A stretch of 64,000 nt of DNA from Streptomyces sp. NRRL S-1022 (GCF_000720135.1 NZ_JOIU01000041.1:1-64000); one strand, 5' to 3'. Positions 36,114-44,738 are shown, numbered from the stretch's first letter. Made by a program: numbers and translations. Notes: generated by a model not told the origin, from the sequence alone.

Positions 36114-37157
36114 ATGGTCGACGCCCTGTCCGTTCTCGACCTGGTGGCGGTCGGGGAGGGCCACACCACGCGGGAGGCCCTGCGGACCTCGGCGCGGCTC
36201 GCCCGCCTGGCCGAGGCCCGCGGTTTTTGCCGCTACTGGGTCGCCGAACACCACTCGATGCCCGGCATCGCCAGCAGCAGCCCCGCGGTGATCCTGGCGT
36301 ACCTCGCCGCGCAGACCACCCGGATCCGGCTCGGTTCGGGGGGCGTCATGCTGCCCAACCACGCCCCGCTGGTCATCGCCGAACAGTTCAACACCCTGGA
36401 GGCGATGGCCCCCGGCCGGGTGGACCTCGGGCTCGGGCGCGCCCCGGGCACCGACCAGTCGACGGCGCGGGCGCTGCGGCGCACCGGGGGTCCGGCGACG
36501 GGCGACTCCTTCCCCGCCGACGTGGCCGAACTGATCGGCTTCCTGCACGACGACTTCCCCGACGGGCACCCCTACCGCCGGGTGCACGCCGTGCCCGGCC
36601 CGGTGCAGGGGTCCTCCGGCGGGCGGCCCGCGGTGTGGCTCCTCGGTTCGTCCGGGTTCAGCGCGCAGCTGGCCGGCCGGCTGGGGCTGCCCTTCGCCTT
36701 CGCCCACCACTTCGCCGCCCGCAACACGATGCCCGCGCTGGAGCTGTACCGGCAGACGTTCCGGCCCTCCCCCGTGCTGGCCGAGCCCTACACCGTCGTG
36801 GGCGTCTTCACGTTCGCCGCGGCGACCGAGCGGCAGGCCCGGGACCAGGCCCTCACCGGTGCGCTGACCACGCTGCGGTTCCGCAGCGGGCGCCCGGGGC
36901 TCGTACCGACCCCCGAGGAGGCCCGGGCGCACGTGTTCACCGGGTACGAGCGGGAGGTCCTCGGCGGCTGGCTGGAGAACGCCGTGCACGGCACCCCGGA
37001 CGCGGTGCGGGAGCAGCTGGAGGAGCTGCGCAACCGGACGGGCGCCGACGAACTCATGCTCGCCTCCAACGCGCACGGCCTGGAGGAGCGGCTGACGTCG
37101 CTGTCGCTGATCGCCGACAGTTACGGGCTCGGGCACGTGGGGCCCGGCCCGGTGTAG
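36114..37157 (+). CDS. Luciferase-like flavin-dependent monooxygenase 1
   Basis: A 347-residue single-domain (beta/alpha)8 bacterial luciferase-family protein. It shows the typical [12 protein letters not shown] and [23 protein letters not shown] motifs and [10 protein letters not shown] for flavin phosphate binding. Members use FMNH2 or F420 for hydroxylation, N-oxidation or reduction; substrate unknown. It lies beyond a terminator, has GGAGGG before the ATG and converges with the ligase gene, so it is probably transcribed alone. It is distinct from the two larger luciferase-like enzymes at 53.9-56.4 kb. Confidence 0.88.
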   Translation: MVDALSVLDLVAVGEGHTTREALRTSARLARLAEARGFCRYWVAEHHSMPGIASSSPAVILAYLAAQTTRIRLGSGGVMLPNHAPLVIAEQFNTLEAMAPGRVDLGLGRAPGTDQSTARALRRTGGPATGDSFPADVAELIGFLHDDFPDGHPYRRVHAVPGPVQGSSGGRPAVWLLGSSGFSAQLAGRLGLPFAFAHHFAARNTMPALELYRQTFRPSPVLAEPYTVVGVFTFAAATERQARDQALTGALTTLRFRSGRPGLVPTPEEARAHVFTGYEREVLGGWLENAVHGTPDAVREQLEELRNRTGADELMLASNAHGLEERLTSLSLIADSYGLGHVGPGPV

Positions 37158-37176
37158 GACTTCCCGTGCACGCGAC

Positions 37177-37218
37177 AGCGCGGCGGCACCGTCCCGGGGG
37201 GGGCGGTGCCGCCGCGCT
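37177..37218. terminator. Bidirectional terminator between convergent genes
   Basis: A perfect 15-bp stem (37177-37191 with 37204-37218) in the 76-bp gap between the converging luciferase-like and ligase genes; it can serve both. Confidence 0.75.
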
Positions 37219-37233
37219 GGTGCGCCGGGCGGG

Positions 37234-38901
37234 TCAGGTTCCGGCGAGGCGGCGCCGGAGTTCGGCCTTCTTGACCTTGCCGGTGAGGGTCTTGGGCAGT
37301 GCCTCGACCAGGTCCAGCCGGTCCGGGAGGAAGCGGGGGTCCTGGCCGCGGCCGAGCAGGTGCTCCCGGATCTCCCGGAGCGTGGGGCGGACCCCGCCGC
37401 CGCGGGGCACGAGGACGGCCACGATGGGGTCGTCCGGCCGGCCGGTGGGCCCGACCAGCGTCGCCTCCGCGATCTTCGGGTGGGCGGAGAGGATCGCCTC
37501 CAGCTCGGCCATGGGGACGACGATCCCGTCCCGCAGGATCGCGTCCTTGGCCCGGCCCAGCACCCGGATGCCGCCGCGGCCGTCCTCCCGCGCCACATCG
37601 CCGGTGTCGAACCAGCCGTCCGCGGACAGCTCGGCGTCGAAGGCGGCCTGGTTGCGGTGGTAGCCGAGGGCCTGGGAGGCGCCGCGCACCCGCAGCCGGC
37701 CCACCCGGGCGCGCTCGCCGGAACCGCCGCCGTCGATGCGGATCTCCATGGCGTCGATCGGCCGGCCGTGGCTGTGCGCGGACCAGTCCTGGTCGTAGTC
37801 GAGCCGGCTGATGGTGATCGGCCCGAACTCGGACATGCCCCACACCGAGTACGTGGTGGTGTCGAAGGTGTCGCGCAGCTCGTCCACCAGCTCCTGGAGC
37901 ACCGGCTGGGCGCCGGTGACGGTGTGGCGCAGGCTGGAGACGTCGTGCCGGTCGGCGCGCTGGGCGGCCGCCACGCCGAAGAGCGTGGGCGGCGGGCCGT
38001 ACAGCAGGGTGGCCCGGTAGCGCTCCGCCAGGTCCAGCAGGCTGGTGTGGTTCCGGCCGTCCTGGAAGGCGACCGTCCCGCCGAGCATCACGCCGGCGAG
38101 GACGCCCTGGGCGAAGCCGGAGTAGTGCACCAGCGGGGTGGTGACGACGGCCACCAGGTCGTCGCGGAGCAGGAAGGTGTCCACGTAGCCGCGCACACCC
38201 GAGTGGACGGTGTTCTGGCTGTGCACGACTCCCTTGGAGAAGCCCGTGGTGCCGGAGGTGAAGAGCACCACGAACGGCTCGTCGGGCCCGAGCGCGCGGC
38301 CCTCCAGGTCGCCCGTGCGGGCGTCCTCCCAGGGCACCGTGACGAAGTGGCCGTGGAAGTCGAGCGTGCCCTCGGGAGCGTGCCCGCCGACCACGACCAC
38401 GTCCTCCAGCGGCAGTCCGGGGCGCAGCGCGGCGATGTCCCGGGCGAGCGGACGGCCGTCCCACTCGGCGACGGTGACGCACAGCCGGGCCTCGGTGAGT
38501 TCGAGGCGGTGGCGCAGTTCCTCGCCCTGGCACTCCGGCGCGATGGGGCAGATGACGGCGCCGACGGCCATGCAGGCGTACATCAGCGGCACCATCTCCC
38601 ACCGGTTGGGCAGCTGGACCGCGACGACGTCCCCCCGCCGGACGTCGAGTTCGAGCAGAGCCCCGGCGAACCGGTCGGTCAGCAGGGCGAGTTCGGCGTA
38701 GTCGAGGGTGTCGGTACGCGCCTCGTCCAGGCGGCGGCCGGCGACGGCCAGCTTGCGCGGCCGGATCCGGGCCTGCCGGCGCAGGTCGTCGAGGAACGTC
38801 TCGTCCCGCCACCAGCCGCGCGACCGGTACGCGGCCGCCCGGTCCGCCGCCGGCGCCGCGGCCGGCACCGGCGGGGAGGCGGGGGGAAGGGTCGTCGTCA
38901 T
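37234..38901 (-). CDS. Acyl-CoA ligase / AMP-dependent synthetase
   Basis: A 555-residue adenylate-forming enzyme. The P-loop TSGTTGFSKG lies near 220, the GMSEFGP substrate/ATP motif near 360, WFDTGDVARED near 430 and the adenylation Lys in PKTLTGKVKKAELRRR near the end. No carrier domain is attached. It resembles CoA ligases of cyclohexane-carboxylate, aryl or fatty acids; the substrate is not predictable. Start ATG 38901 overlaps the stop of the amino-acid dehydrogenase gene (ATGA), making it the last gene of the leftward operon from 44738. Confidence 0.88.
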   Translation of the reverse strand: MTTTLPPASPPVPAAAPAADRAAAYRSRGWWRDETFLDDLRRQARIRPRKLAVAGRRLDEARTDTLDYAELALLTDRFAGALLELDVRRGDVVAVQLPNRWEMVPLMYACMAVGAVICPIAPECQGEELRHRLELTEARLCVTVAEWDGRPLARDIAALRPGLPLEDVVVVGGHAPEGTLDFHGHFVTVPWEDARTGDLEGRALGPDEPFVVLFTSGTTGFSKGVVHSQNTVHSGVRGYVDTFLLRDDLVAVVTTPLVHYSGFAQGVLAGVMLGGTVAFQDGRNHTSLLDLAERYRATLLYGPPPTLFGVAAAQRADRHDVSSLRHTVTGAQPVLQELVDELRDTFDTTTYSVWGMSEFGPITISRLDYDQDWSAHSHGRPIDAMEIRIDGGGSGERARVGRLRVRGASQALGYHRNQAAFDAELSADGWFDTGDVAREDGRGGIRVLGRAKDAILRDGIVVPMAELEAILSAHPKIAEATLVGPTGRPDDPIVAVLVPRGGGVRPTLREIREHLLGRGQDPRFLPDRLDLVEALPKTLTGKVKKAELRRRLAGT

Positions 38902-40019
38902 CGCAGTTCTCCACGTCGTACCGAGAGCAGCTCCGGCAGCGGGTCGCCGACGCGGGCGGCGGCGATCTCCAGCAGGGCCCGGGTGTTGTCCCGGACCCGG
39001 TCGCCGATCCAGTCGAAGACCCACGCCTTGCGCGCCTCGGCCGGCAGGTCGAAGGGGACGACCCGGGTGACGGCGAGGGCCGCCGCGCCGGCGCCGCCGA
39101 TGTTGGCGATGACGCCCGGCACGAGGGTGGCGCCGGCCGCCCGCGCCTTCTCCCGCGCCTCGGCGTCGGAGGCGAGGTTGGCGCCCTCGACCACCAGTGC
39201 GGCGCGCAGCCGGTGCGCGTTCCCGGCGTTCAGCGCGTGCTTCTGCGCCGCGAGGACCAGCAGGTCGGCGTCGACGTCGAGCCAGGCGTCCGGTCCCTCG
39301 GAGAGGGTGACCTGCTGCGGCAGGCGGGAGCGGTCGATCAGCCCGAACTCGTCGGTGACGGCGACCAGGCCGGCCACCGGCAGCCGGTCGGCGCTGATGG
39401 TGCCTTGGGCGTCGGCGACACCGACGACGACGTGGCCGCGGTCCTCCAGGAACCGGGCGACCGCCCGGCCGACCGCGCCGAAGCCCTGTACGACGACCCG
39501 GGCGGGTCCGGTGCGGCCGCTCGCCTCCAGGGCGGTGACGGCGGCGACGCCGACGCCGTGCCCGGTGACGTCGATGAGCGGCTCGTAGTAGGTGCGCCAG
39601 TCGATCGGCATGTCCGGGGCGCCCAGCCGGTAGCGCGGGTCGTAGCCCGCCTCGTCGAAGAACACGGCCCGGTCGGCGGGGGTGACGCCCATGTCGATGC
39701 CGAGGTGGATGCCGCCGTGCAGCAGCGGCTTGACGGTACGGCCGAAGGTGCGGAAGGTCTCCTCGCGGTTCCCGCCGCCGGAGACGATGCCGCCCTTGGC
39801 GCCGCCGATGCGCAGCCCCGCGAGGGTGAACTTGTGGGTCATGTCGCGGGCGAGGCCGGCCACTTCCTCCCGGGTCACCGTGGGGGTCATCCGCACGCCG
39901 CCCATGGCGAGGCCGTCGACCAGCGTGTCGATCACGACCCAGCTCTTGACGGCGCCGCCGCTGCCGTTCACATGCACGACGAGCGCGGGATCCTGCGTGG
40001 TGTCGTCAGCAAGGCTCAT
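38898..40019 (-). CDS. Glu/Leu/Phe/Val-type amino-acid dehydrogenase
   Basis: A 373-residue protein. The catalytic Lys region GLRIGGAKGGIVSG (about 65-78), HLGIDMGVTP with the catalytic Asp and a C-terminal Rossmann domain (VVVQGFGAVGRAVA) identify the GLFV dehydrogenase family. These enzymes interconvert an amino acid and its 2-keto acid with NAD(P)H and ammonia. It could supply a precursor amino acid or reductively aminate a keto acid made by the neighbouring aldolase/homocitrate-synthase-like enzyme; inference. Within the leftward operon. Confidence 0.87.
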   Translation of the reverse strand: MSLADDTTQDPALVVHVNGSGGAVKSWVVIDTLVDGLAMGGVRMTPTVTREEVAGLARDMTHKFTLAGLRIGGAKGGIVSGGGNREETFRTFGRTVKPLLHGGIHLGIDMGVTPADRAVFFDEAGYDPRYRLGAPDMPIDWRTYYEPLIDVTGHGVGVAAVTALEASGRTGPARVVVQGFGAVGRAVARFLEDRGHVVVGVADAQGTISADRLPVAGLVAVTDEFGLIDRSRLPQQVTLSEGPDAWLDVDADLLVLAAQKHALNAGNAHRLRAALVVEGANLASDAEAREKARAAGATLVPGVIANIGGAGAAALAVTRVVPFDLPAEARKAWVFDWIGDRVRDNTRALLEIAAARVGDPLPELLSVRRGELR

Positions 40020-40053
40020 GTGCCGAGTACTCCTGTTCGTTCATGAGGTGCGT

Positions 40054-40617
40054 TCACTGGTAGAGCTGGGCGAAGCCGCGCAGGATCTCCAGGCCGTCGC
40101 TGCGGAACTCCAGGTGGGCCTGCGAGCCGTAGATGCGGCCGTCGTCGGAGCGCAGGAACTCCACGGGCGCGTGCTCGGAGCGGCCGATGGAGCGGAAGCC
40201 CGCCGGGGCCTCCTGGAGGTAGAGGGTGTGCCGGTGGAAGACCGTCACGGTCGGCTTCACATGGGTGAAGAGCGGATCCTCCTTGTCGACCTGGGCCTCG
40301 TAGCCGCCGACCCGCTGCGGGCCCTCGGCCAGCCGGCCGCCGCCTGCGACGGCGAGGATCTGCATGCCGCCGCAGATCCCGAAGACCGGGACGCCGGCGT
40401 TCATGACGAGGTCGACGAGCGGCTTGTAGTACTCCTGGTCGAAGGCGCGCACCTTGGTGCCGCTCAGCACGATGGCCTGGTAGCGGCCGTCGAGCCGGGC
40501 GGGCACCGCGGCCGGTTCGACGGTGTCGGTGTCCGAGCCGAGCGCTTCGAAGCGCCCGCGGAGCTGCTTCAGGGAGAGTGTGCGGTTGTTGACGACCAGC
40601 ACACGGGATTTCGCCAC
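40054..40617 (-). CDS. Class I glutamine-amidotransferase-like protein (C26 hydrolase fold)
   Basis: A 187-residue single-domain protein. The nucleophile elbow FGICGGMQ gives Cys82, and GSQAHLEF gives His168 and Glu170, so the catalytic triad is complete. There is no synthetase domain or obvious partner. The GTG start at 40617 is read 9 bases behind GAGGAG and 11 bp after the lysZ stop. Stand-alone members include gamma-glutamyl hydrolases (PuuD type) that cut gamma-glutamyl amide bonds, the same chemistry as the LysW-substrate linkage. Two roles are thus possible: deamidating the terminal Gln of the carriers, or releasing product from them in place of the missing LysK peptidase. Both are hypotheses. 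Confidence 0.82.
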   Translation of the reverse strand: MAKSRVLVVNNRTLSLKQLRGRFEALGSDTDTVEPAAVPARLDGRYQAIVLSGTKVRAFDQEYYKPLVDLVMNAGVPVFGICGGMQILAVAGGGRLAEGPQRVGGYEAQVDKEDPLFTHVKPTVTVFHRHTLYLQEAPAGFRSIGRSEHAPVEFLRSDDGRIYGSQAHLEFRSDGLEILRGFAQLYQ

Positions 40618-40628
40618 GGGGGTGCTCC

Positions 40629-41429
40629 TCAGGTTCGCGTGATGACGGTGCCGGTGCGGGCGGCGAGCAGGTCCGTGACGGGTGCGCTGCCGATGACGAC
40701 GCGCTCCACTCCCCGGTCCAGGGCCTCGCCCGCGGCCCGGAGCTTCTTGCGCATGCCGCCGGTGGCGCCCTTGTCGCGGAACCCGGCCGCCGCCTCGGCG
40801 CTGATCTGGCGCACCGGCTCGCCGTCGATCAGCAGGTGGGCGACGTCGGTGACGAGGATCAGGTCGGTGGCGCCGGTGGCCCCGGCGATGGCGGCGGCGG
40901 CCCGGTCGGCGTCGGTGTTGACCTCCTGGCCCGCGACGTTGCGGGCCAGCGGGGTGACGAGGCAGGCGCGCCCCGGCTCCAGTTCGGTCAGCGGCGCCGG
41001 GTCCACCCCGGTGATCGGGCCGACCAGGTTCTCCAGTTCGACCAGCTGCTTGTCCTTCCACCACCAGCGTTCGCCCGGGCCGGCGCTGACCAGGCCGTCG
41101 CTGCCGAGCAGCCGTTCGGCGGCGATGCCGCGCCGTTCGAGGCGGCTGAGCACCTCCCGGCCCAGCTCGGCGCTGACGGTCTTGATGTCCTCGATGACCT
41201 CGGGCGTGGTCCAGCGGCTCTGGTTACCGTACCGGTCGCGCAGGATCGCCGAGGGCTCGCTGTAGCGGGGGCTGAGCTGCTTGAGCGGCTTGGACCAGCC
41301 GTGGACGAGGACCAGCGGCCGCTCCCGGCCGTGCTCGGCCAGGTCGTCCCACCAGCCGCCGTCGAGGCCGGCCAGGCAGCTGCCGCCGAGCTTCACCACG
41401 GTCGGGGGCGGGGTCGGGGTGTCGGTCAT
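40629..41429 (-). CDS. lysZ: LysZ-type kinase of the LysW pathway (amino-acid kinase family)
   Basis: A 266-residue protein homologous to LysZ/ArgB. VVKLGGS near residue 10, GLVSAGPGE, VTPLARN, EVNTDADRAAAAIA and GATGGMRKKLRAA are the conserved ATP- and substrate-binding parts. It would phosphorylate the side-chain carboxyl of the carrier-bound amino acid (glutamate or aminoadipate). The glycine loop VHGGS of LysZ reads VHGWS here, an unusual Gly-to-Trp change near the nucleotide. Its ATG overlaps the lysY stop (ATGA). Confidence 0.9.
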   Translation of the reverse strand: MTDTPTPPPTVVKLGGSCLAGLDGGWWDDLAEHGRERPLVLVHGWSKPLKQLSPRYSEPSAILRDRYGNQSRWTTPEVIEDIKTVSAELGREVLSRLERRGIAAERLLGSDGLVSAGPGERWWWKDKQLVELENLVGPITGVDPAPLTELEPGRACLVTPLARNVAGQEVNTDADRAAAAIAGATGATDLILVTDVAHLLIDGEPVRQISAEAAAGFRDKGATGGMRKKLRAAGEALDRGVERVVIGSAPVTDLLAARTGTVITRT

Positions 41430-42484
41430 GCGGGCATCACCGGCTGCATGGTCAGGCCCGTGTCCTCGGGCAGGCGGAAGCGCTTGTTCACGGCCTGTAC
41501 GGCCTGTCCGGCGGCGCCCTTGACCAGGTTGTCCAGGGCGGCGAGGACGACGATGCGGCCACCGTCCGGGTCGTGCAGGGCGGTGACGTCGCAGTAGTTG
41601 GAGCCGAGCACGGCCTGCGGGTCGGGCACCGGGATCAGCGTCTCGTTGTGCCGCCGCACCCGTACGAAGCCGTGCCCCTTGTAGAACCGCAGGTACGCGC
41701 GTTGCAGCTCCCGCTGGTCCACCGGCTCGTCGGTGTACACGTAGACACTGGCGAGCAGACCGCGCACGTGCGACACCCCGTACGCCGACATGGCGAGGGA
41801 GCCGACGCTGCCGGGCTTGCTGCGCAGCAGGAAGTCGCTGACCTCGGCGGCGTGCCGGTGGCCGGTGGGGGCGTACGGCGCGATGGCGCCGTTGCGCAGC
41901 GGGTGCAGGTCCGGCACGCGCAGTTGCAGGCCGCCGCCGCTGGAGCCGCTCTTGCCGTCGATCACGACGGTGCGCAGGTTCAGCCCGAGCCCCAGGGTCA
42001 GCGGGGCGAGCCCCAGGGTGATGGCGGTGGCGTAGCAGCCGGGCACCGAGATCAGCGGGGCGTCCACCAGCTGGTCGCCGACCAGCTCCGGCACGCCGTA
42101 GACGAAGCGGTCGGCCAGCTCGGTGGTCCGCTCGGCCTTCGGGTACCAGCGGTCGTGCAGCTCCGGGGTGCGGATGCGGAAGGCACCGCTCAGGTCGGTG
42201 ACGCAGGGCACCCGGTCGGCGAGTTCCGCGGCGATGCGGGCGGAGACCGGGGCGGGCGTGGCGAGGAACACCACGTCGCACCGCTCGGCCACCCGGTCGG
42301 CCGTGACGGGCTCGACGGTCACGCCCAGGTCGAGACGGAGCCCGGGGTGCAGCTCGGCCGGCCGCCGGCCGGCGCTGGAGTTGCCGCCCAGGTAGGTCAG
42401 TTCGAGTTCGGGGTGCTGAGTGACCAGCCTGATGAGTTCTCCGCCGGCGAGCCCGGACGCGCCGACGATTCCCACACGGATCAT
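41426..42484 (-). CDS. lysY: LysY-type acyl-phosphate reductase (ArgC family)
   Basis: A 352-residue protein with an N-terminal Rossmann motif GIVGASGLAGGELIRL, the catalytic Cys150 in SVPGCYATA and DGKSGSSGGG. It is of the ArgC/LysY family that reduces the LysW-bound acyl phosphate to the semialdehyde with NADPH. Start overlaps the lysX stop and its stop overlaps the lysZ start, so X, Y and Z are translationally coupled and presumably act in sequence on one carrier-bound substrate. The resulting aldehyde is a good acceptor for the aldolase-like enzyme or for amination. Confidence 0.92.
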   Translation of the reverse strand: MIRVGIVGASGLAGGELIRLVTQHPELELTYLGGNSSAGRRPAELHPGLRLDLGVTVEPVTADRVAERCDVVFLATPAPVSARIAAELADRVPCVTDLSGAFRIRTPELHDRWYPKAERTTELADRFVYGVPELVGDQLVDAPLISVPGCYATAITLGLAPLTLGLGLNLRTVVIDGKSGSSGGGLQLRVPDLHPLRNGAIAPYAPTGHRHAAEVSDFLLRSKPGSVGSLAMSAYGVSHVRGLLASVYVYTDEPVDQRELQRAYLRFYKGHGFVRVRRHNETLIPVPDPQAVLGSNYCDVTALHDPDGGRIVVLAALDNLVKGAAGQAVQAVNKRFRLPEDTGLTMQPVMPA

Positions 42485-43329
42485 TCGAGTGTCTCCTGGA
42501 CGTGACGGACGACGACCGACGCGATGTCGACCCCGGTCGTCGATGCCACTCCCCGCCAGGCGGGGGCGTGGTTGACCTCGTTGACGAGATAGCCGGACGG
42601 GGTCCTGAACAGGTCGACCCCGTAGATGCCGGCGCCGAGCCGGTCCACGACACCGTCCACGATCTTCTGCACGTCGGGGTCGTGGGCGAGTGCCCGGCTC
42701 CGGTTGCCCAGGGCCGCGTTGCTGCGCCAGTCGGCGCCCGCGCTCTCGAACTCGGCGGCGGCGACGATCTCCCGGCCGACGACCAGGCAGCGGACCGACC
42801 CGCCGCCGAGGTACGGCTCCACCAGGCAGGCCTGCTCGAAGGCGTGGCCCAGGTCCTCGACGTAGTCGTACACGGACTGCGCCAGGTCGGCGTCGCGGAC
42901 CAGGGTGACGCGTTTGCCCATGCCGCCGTAGACCGGCTTGAGCACGACCGGCACGCCCAGCTCCTCGACCGCCCGCCCGAAGTCCTTGCGGGACAGCACG
43001 AGCCTGAAGTCCGGTACCGCGACGCCCGCTTCGCGCAGGACGGCGCGCAGGACCAGCTTGTTCTCGCAGGAGTGGATCGCGGCGGCGGTGTTCAGGACAC
43101 GGAAGCCGTCGGCCTCGGCGAGGGTGGCGATCAGTCCGCCGCGGGTGTAGCTGCGGCTGCGCACCATCAGCGCGTCGTAGTCCTTGACGGACAGGGCGTC
43201 GCGGTGACCGGCGCACAGGGACTCGTCGTTGACCCAGTCGATGCGCAGCCCGGATTCCCCGGCGGTCTCGATCAGCCGGCGTTCCTCCCAGCCGACCCGG
43301 TCCGCGACGACGGCGACTCGGTTGGCCAT
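42481..43329 (-). CDS. lysX: LysX-type ATP-grasp ligase loading the carrier protein
   Basis: A 282-residue ATP-grasp enzyme. VLKPVYGGMGKRVTLV (ATP-binding lysine and glycine loop), EPYLGGGSVRCLVVG and GIYGVDLFRT-YLVNEVNHAP mark the RimK/LysX family that joins the alpha-amino group of an amino acid to the C-terminal residue of LysW. The segment after EVNH reads APAWRG, whereas the LysX proteins I know have TMEFK or similar; this is near the pocket that distinguishes aminoadipate from glutamate, so specificity may be altered. It begins 1 bp after the lysW2 stop. Confidence 0.9.
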   Translation of the reverse strand: MANRVAVVADRVGWEERRLIETAGESGLRIDWVNDESLCAGHRDALSVKDYDALMVRSRSYTRGGLIATLAEADGFRVLNTAAAIHSCENKLVLRAVLREAGVAVPDFRLVLSRKDFGRAVEELGVPVVLKPVYGGMGKRVTLVRDADLAQSVYDYVEDLGHAFEQACLVEPYLGGGSVRCLVVGREIVAAAEFESAGADWRSNAALGNRSRALAHDPDVQKIVDGVVDRLGAGIYGVDLFRTPSGYLVNEVNHAPAWRGVASTTGVDIASVVVRHVQETLE

Positions 43330-43330
43330 G

Positions 43331-43516
43331 TCACTGGCCCCAGTCGCGGAGCTGGACCTCGACCATCTCCAGGGTCAGCCGGCCGTCGGCGATGCCCTCG
43401 ACGCGCAGCGTCAGCATGCACTCGGGGCAGGAGAGGGTCTCACCCTCGACCATCTCGGGCACGGTCAGGTCGGTCTCGCACTCGGGGCACGAACCGGTCA
43501 GGACAGCGGTGCTCAT
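43331..43516 (-). CDS. lysW: Amino-group carrier protein, LysW family, copy 2 (C-terminal Gln)
   Basis: A 61-residue protein with Cys10/Cys13 and Cys30/Cys33 in CPEC pairs. It is nearly identical to copy 1 from residue 25 on. It too ends LRDWGQ: the last sense codon is CAG, so the substitution for the usual Glu is shared by both carriers and is not a sequencing slip. It lies directly before lysX, the natural order for carrier and loading enzyme. Differences from copy 1 are confined mainly to the N-terminal half (for example EMVEGE against PVVQGE), where partner enzymes could tell them apart. Confidence 0.92.
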   Translation of the reverse strand: MSTAVLTGSCPECETDLTVPEMVEGETLSCPECMLTLRVEGIADGRLTLEMVEVQLRDWGQ

Positions 43517-43586
43517 GGCGGAACTCCGATCGTGGTGACGGGGTTGGGGGAAGGACGGACGTGCGGAGCGCGGGCGGGTACGGCGC

Positions 43587-44738
43587 TCAGGCGGCCTGGA
43601 AGTCGACGGCGGCCTTGCGGACCGCCTCCTGGTCCAGGACCGGGGCGCCGCTGCGCTCCTGCCGCTCGACGAGCCAGGCGGTGAAGGCCTCGGCGTCGAC
43701 GTCGACGCCCGAACCGGCGAGCGCCCACTTGACGAGGGCGGGCGTGAGCCGGGTGCGCACGCGCAGCTCCCGGGTGTTGCCGACGAGTTCGGCCGGCAGG
43801 GTCTCGTACGCCTCCGGGTGGCTGAGCTGGCCCGGCAGTTCGTAGGCGAAGGCGTGCGGCGTGGTCGGACCGGACTGGAAGGCGCTGCCGAGACCGGCGC
43901 CCCTGAGGGCCACCCGGGACAGCTCCGTGAGGTGGGTCAGGTCGAACCGGGTGTCGCCGTGGACGACGCGCAGCGAGGTGAGCAGCTCGGCCAGCGGGGC
44001 GTTGCCGCCGCGCTCGCCGATGCCGCCGACGGTCGCCGAGATCCACTGCGCGCCCGCGCGGACGGCGGCCAGGGAGTTGGCGACGGCCATGCCCAGCATG
44101 TTGTGCGAGTGGATCTCGATCTCGGAGCCGTCGATGGCGGTGAGGTCGGCGACGACCTCCTCCATCTGCCAGGGCGACAGGTACGCGACGGTCTCCGCGA
44201 GCCGGAACCGGTCGGCCCCGGCCTCGAAGCCGGCGGTGACGTAGGGGACGAGCCGCCCCTTGGGGGTGCGGGCGCCGTCCTCGCCGCTGAACGTGACGTG
44301 GAAGCCGCGCTCCTTGGCCTGCGAGATCGCCGAACGCGCCAGCACGTTGAGGAACTTGGCGCTGGGCGAGCCGAGCTTCAGCTTGGCGTGCTGCTCGGAG
44401 GTGGGGATGGAGTACATGATGTGCCGCACGCCCAGGCGTTCGGCCTCGTCCAGGGCCTTCCCCACCTGCTCGCGGTCGCGCACCACCACGAGCGTCATGC
44501 TGCGCTCGGGACCGATCGCCTCGTGCGTGGCGAGGACCAGGTCGGCGTCCTTGGATCCCGGGCCGGAGACCATGCCGACCTCGACCAGGTCGATACCGGT
44601 CTTCACCAGCAGTCCGGCGATGACGGTGGCGTCCTTCGGCCCGAATTCGACACCGCCCATGTGGGCGGAGTCGCGCAGGGTCGCGTCGGACAGACGGGGC
44701 AGCCGCGGAAGGCTTCCCTCGTTCGCTGATTCAGCCAT
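43587..44738 (-). CDS. DRE-TIM metallolyase: homocitrate-synthase / ketoacid-aldolase-like enzyme
   Basis: A 383-residue HMGL-like TIM barrel. SDATLRDSAHMGG carries the catalytic Arg-Asp, HSHNMLGMAVANSLAAV the two metal-binding His, and GGIGERGGNAPLAELL is typical of homocitrate and isopropylmalate synthases. Two details depart from acyl-CoA-using synthases: DG-E/Q after LRD is DSAH, and HND is HNM, reminiscent of the 4-hydroxy-2-oxovalerate aldolase branch. It could condense acetyl-CoA with a keto acid, or a keto acid with the LysW-bound semialdehyde; the sequence alone does not decide. ATG 44738 has GGAGGGAA in front and a promoter with TGACA repeats, so it heads the leftward operon down to 37234. 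Confidence 0.82.
   Translation of the reverse strand: MAESANEGSLPRLPRLSDATLRDSAHMGGVEFGPKDATVIAGLLVKTGIDLVEVGMVSGPGSKDADLVLATHEAIGPERSMTLVVVRDREQVGKALDEAERLGVRHIMYSIPTSEQHAKLKLGSPSAKFLNVLARSAISQAKERGFHVTFSGEDGARTPKGRLVPYVTAGFEAGADRFRLAETVAYLSPWQMEEVVADLTAIDGSEIEIHSHNMLGMAVANSLAAVRAGAQWISATVGGIGERGGNAPLAELLTSLRVVHGDTRFDLTHLTELSRVALRGAGLGSAFQSGPTTPHAFAYELPGQLSHPEAYETLPAELVGNTRELRVRTRLTPALVKWALAGSGVDVDAEAFTAWLVERQERSGAPVLDQEAVRKAAVDFQAA

Noticed and set aside
37360..39588. Plus-strand open frame across the ligase and amino-acid dehydrogenase
   Set aside because: Antisense shadow with no recognisable domain, while the minus strand encodes complete enzymes.
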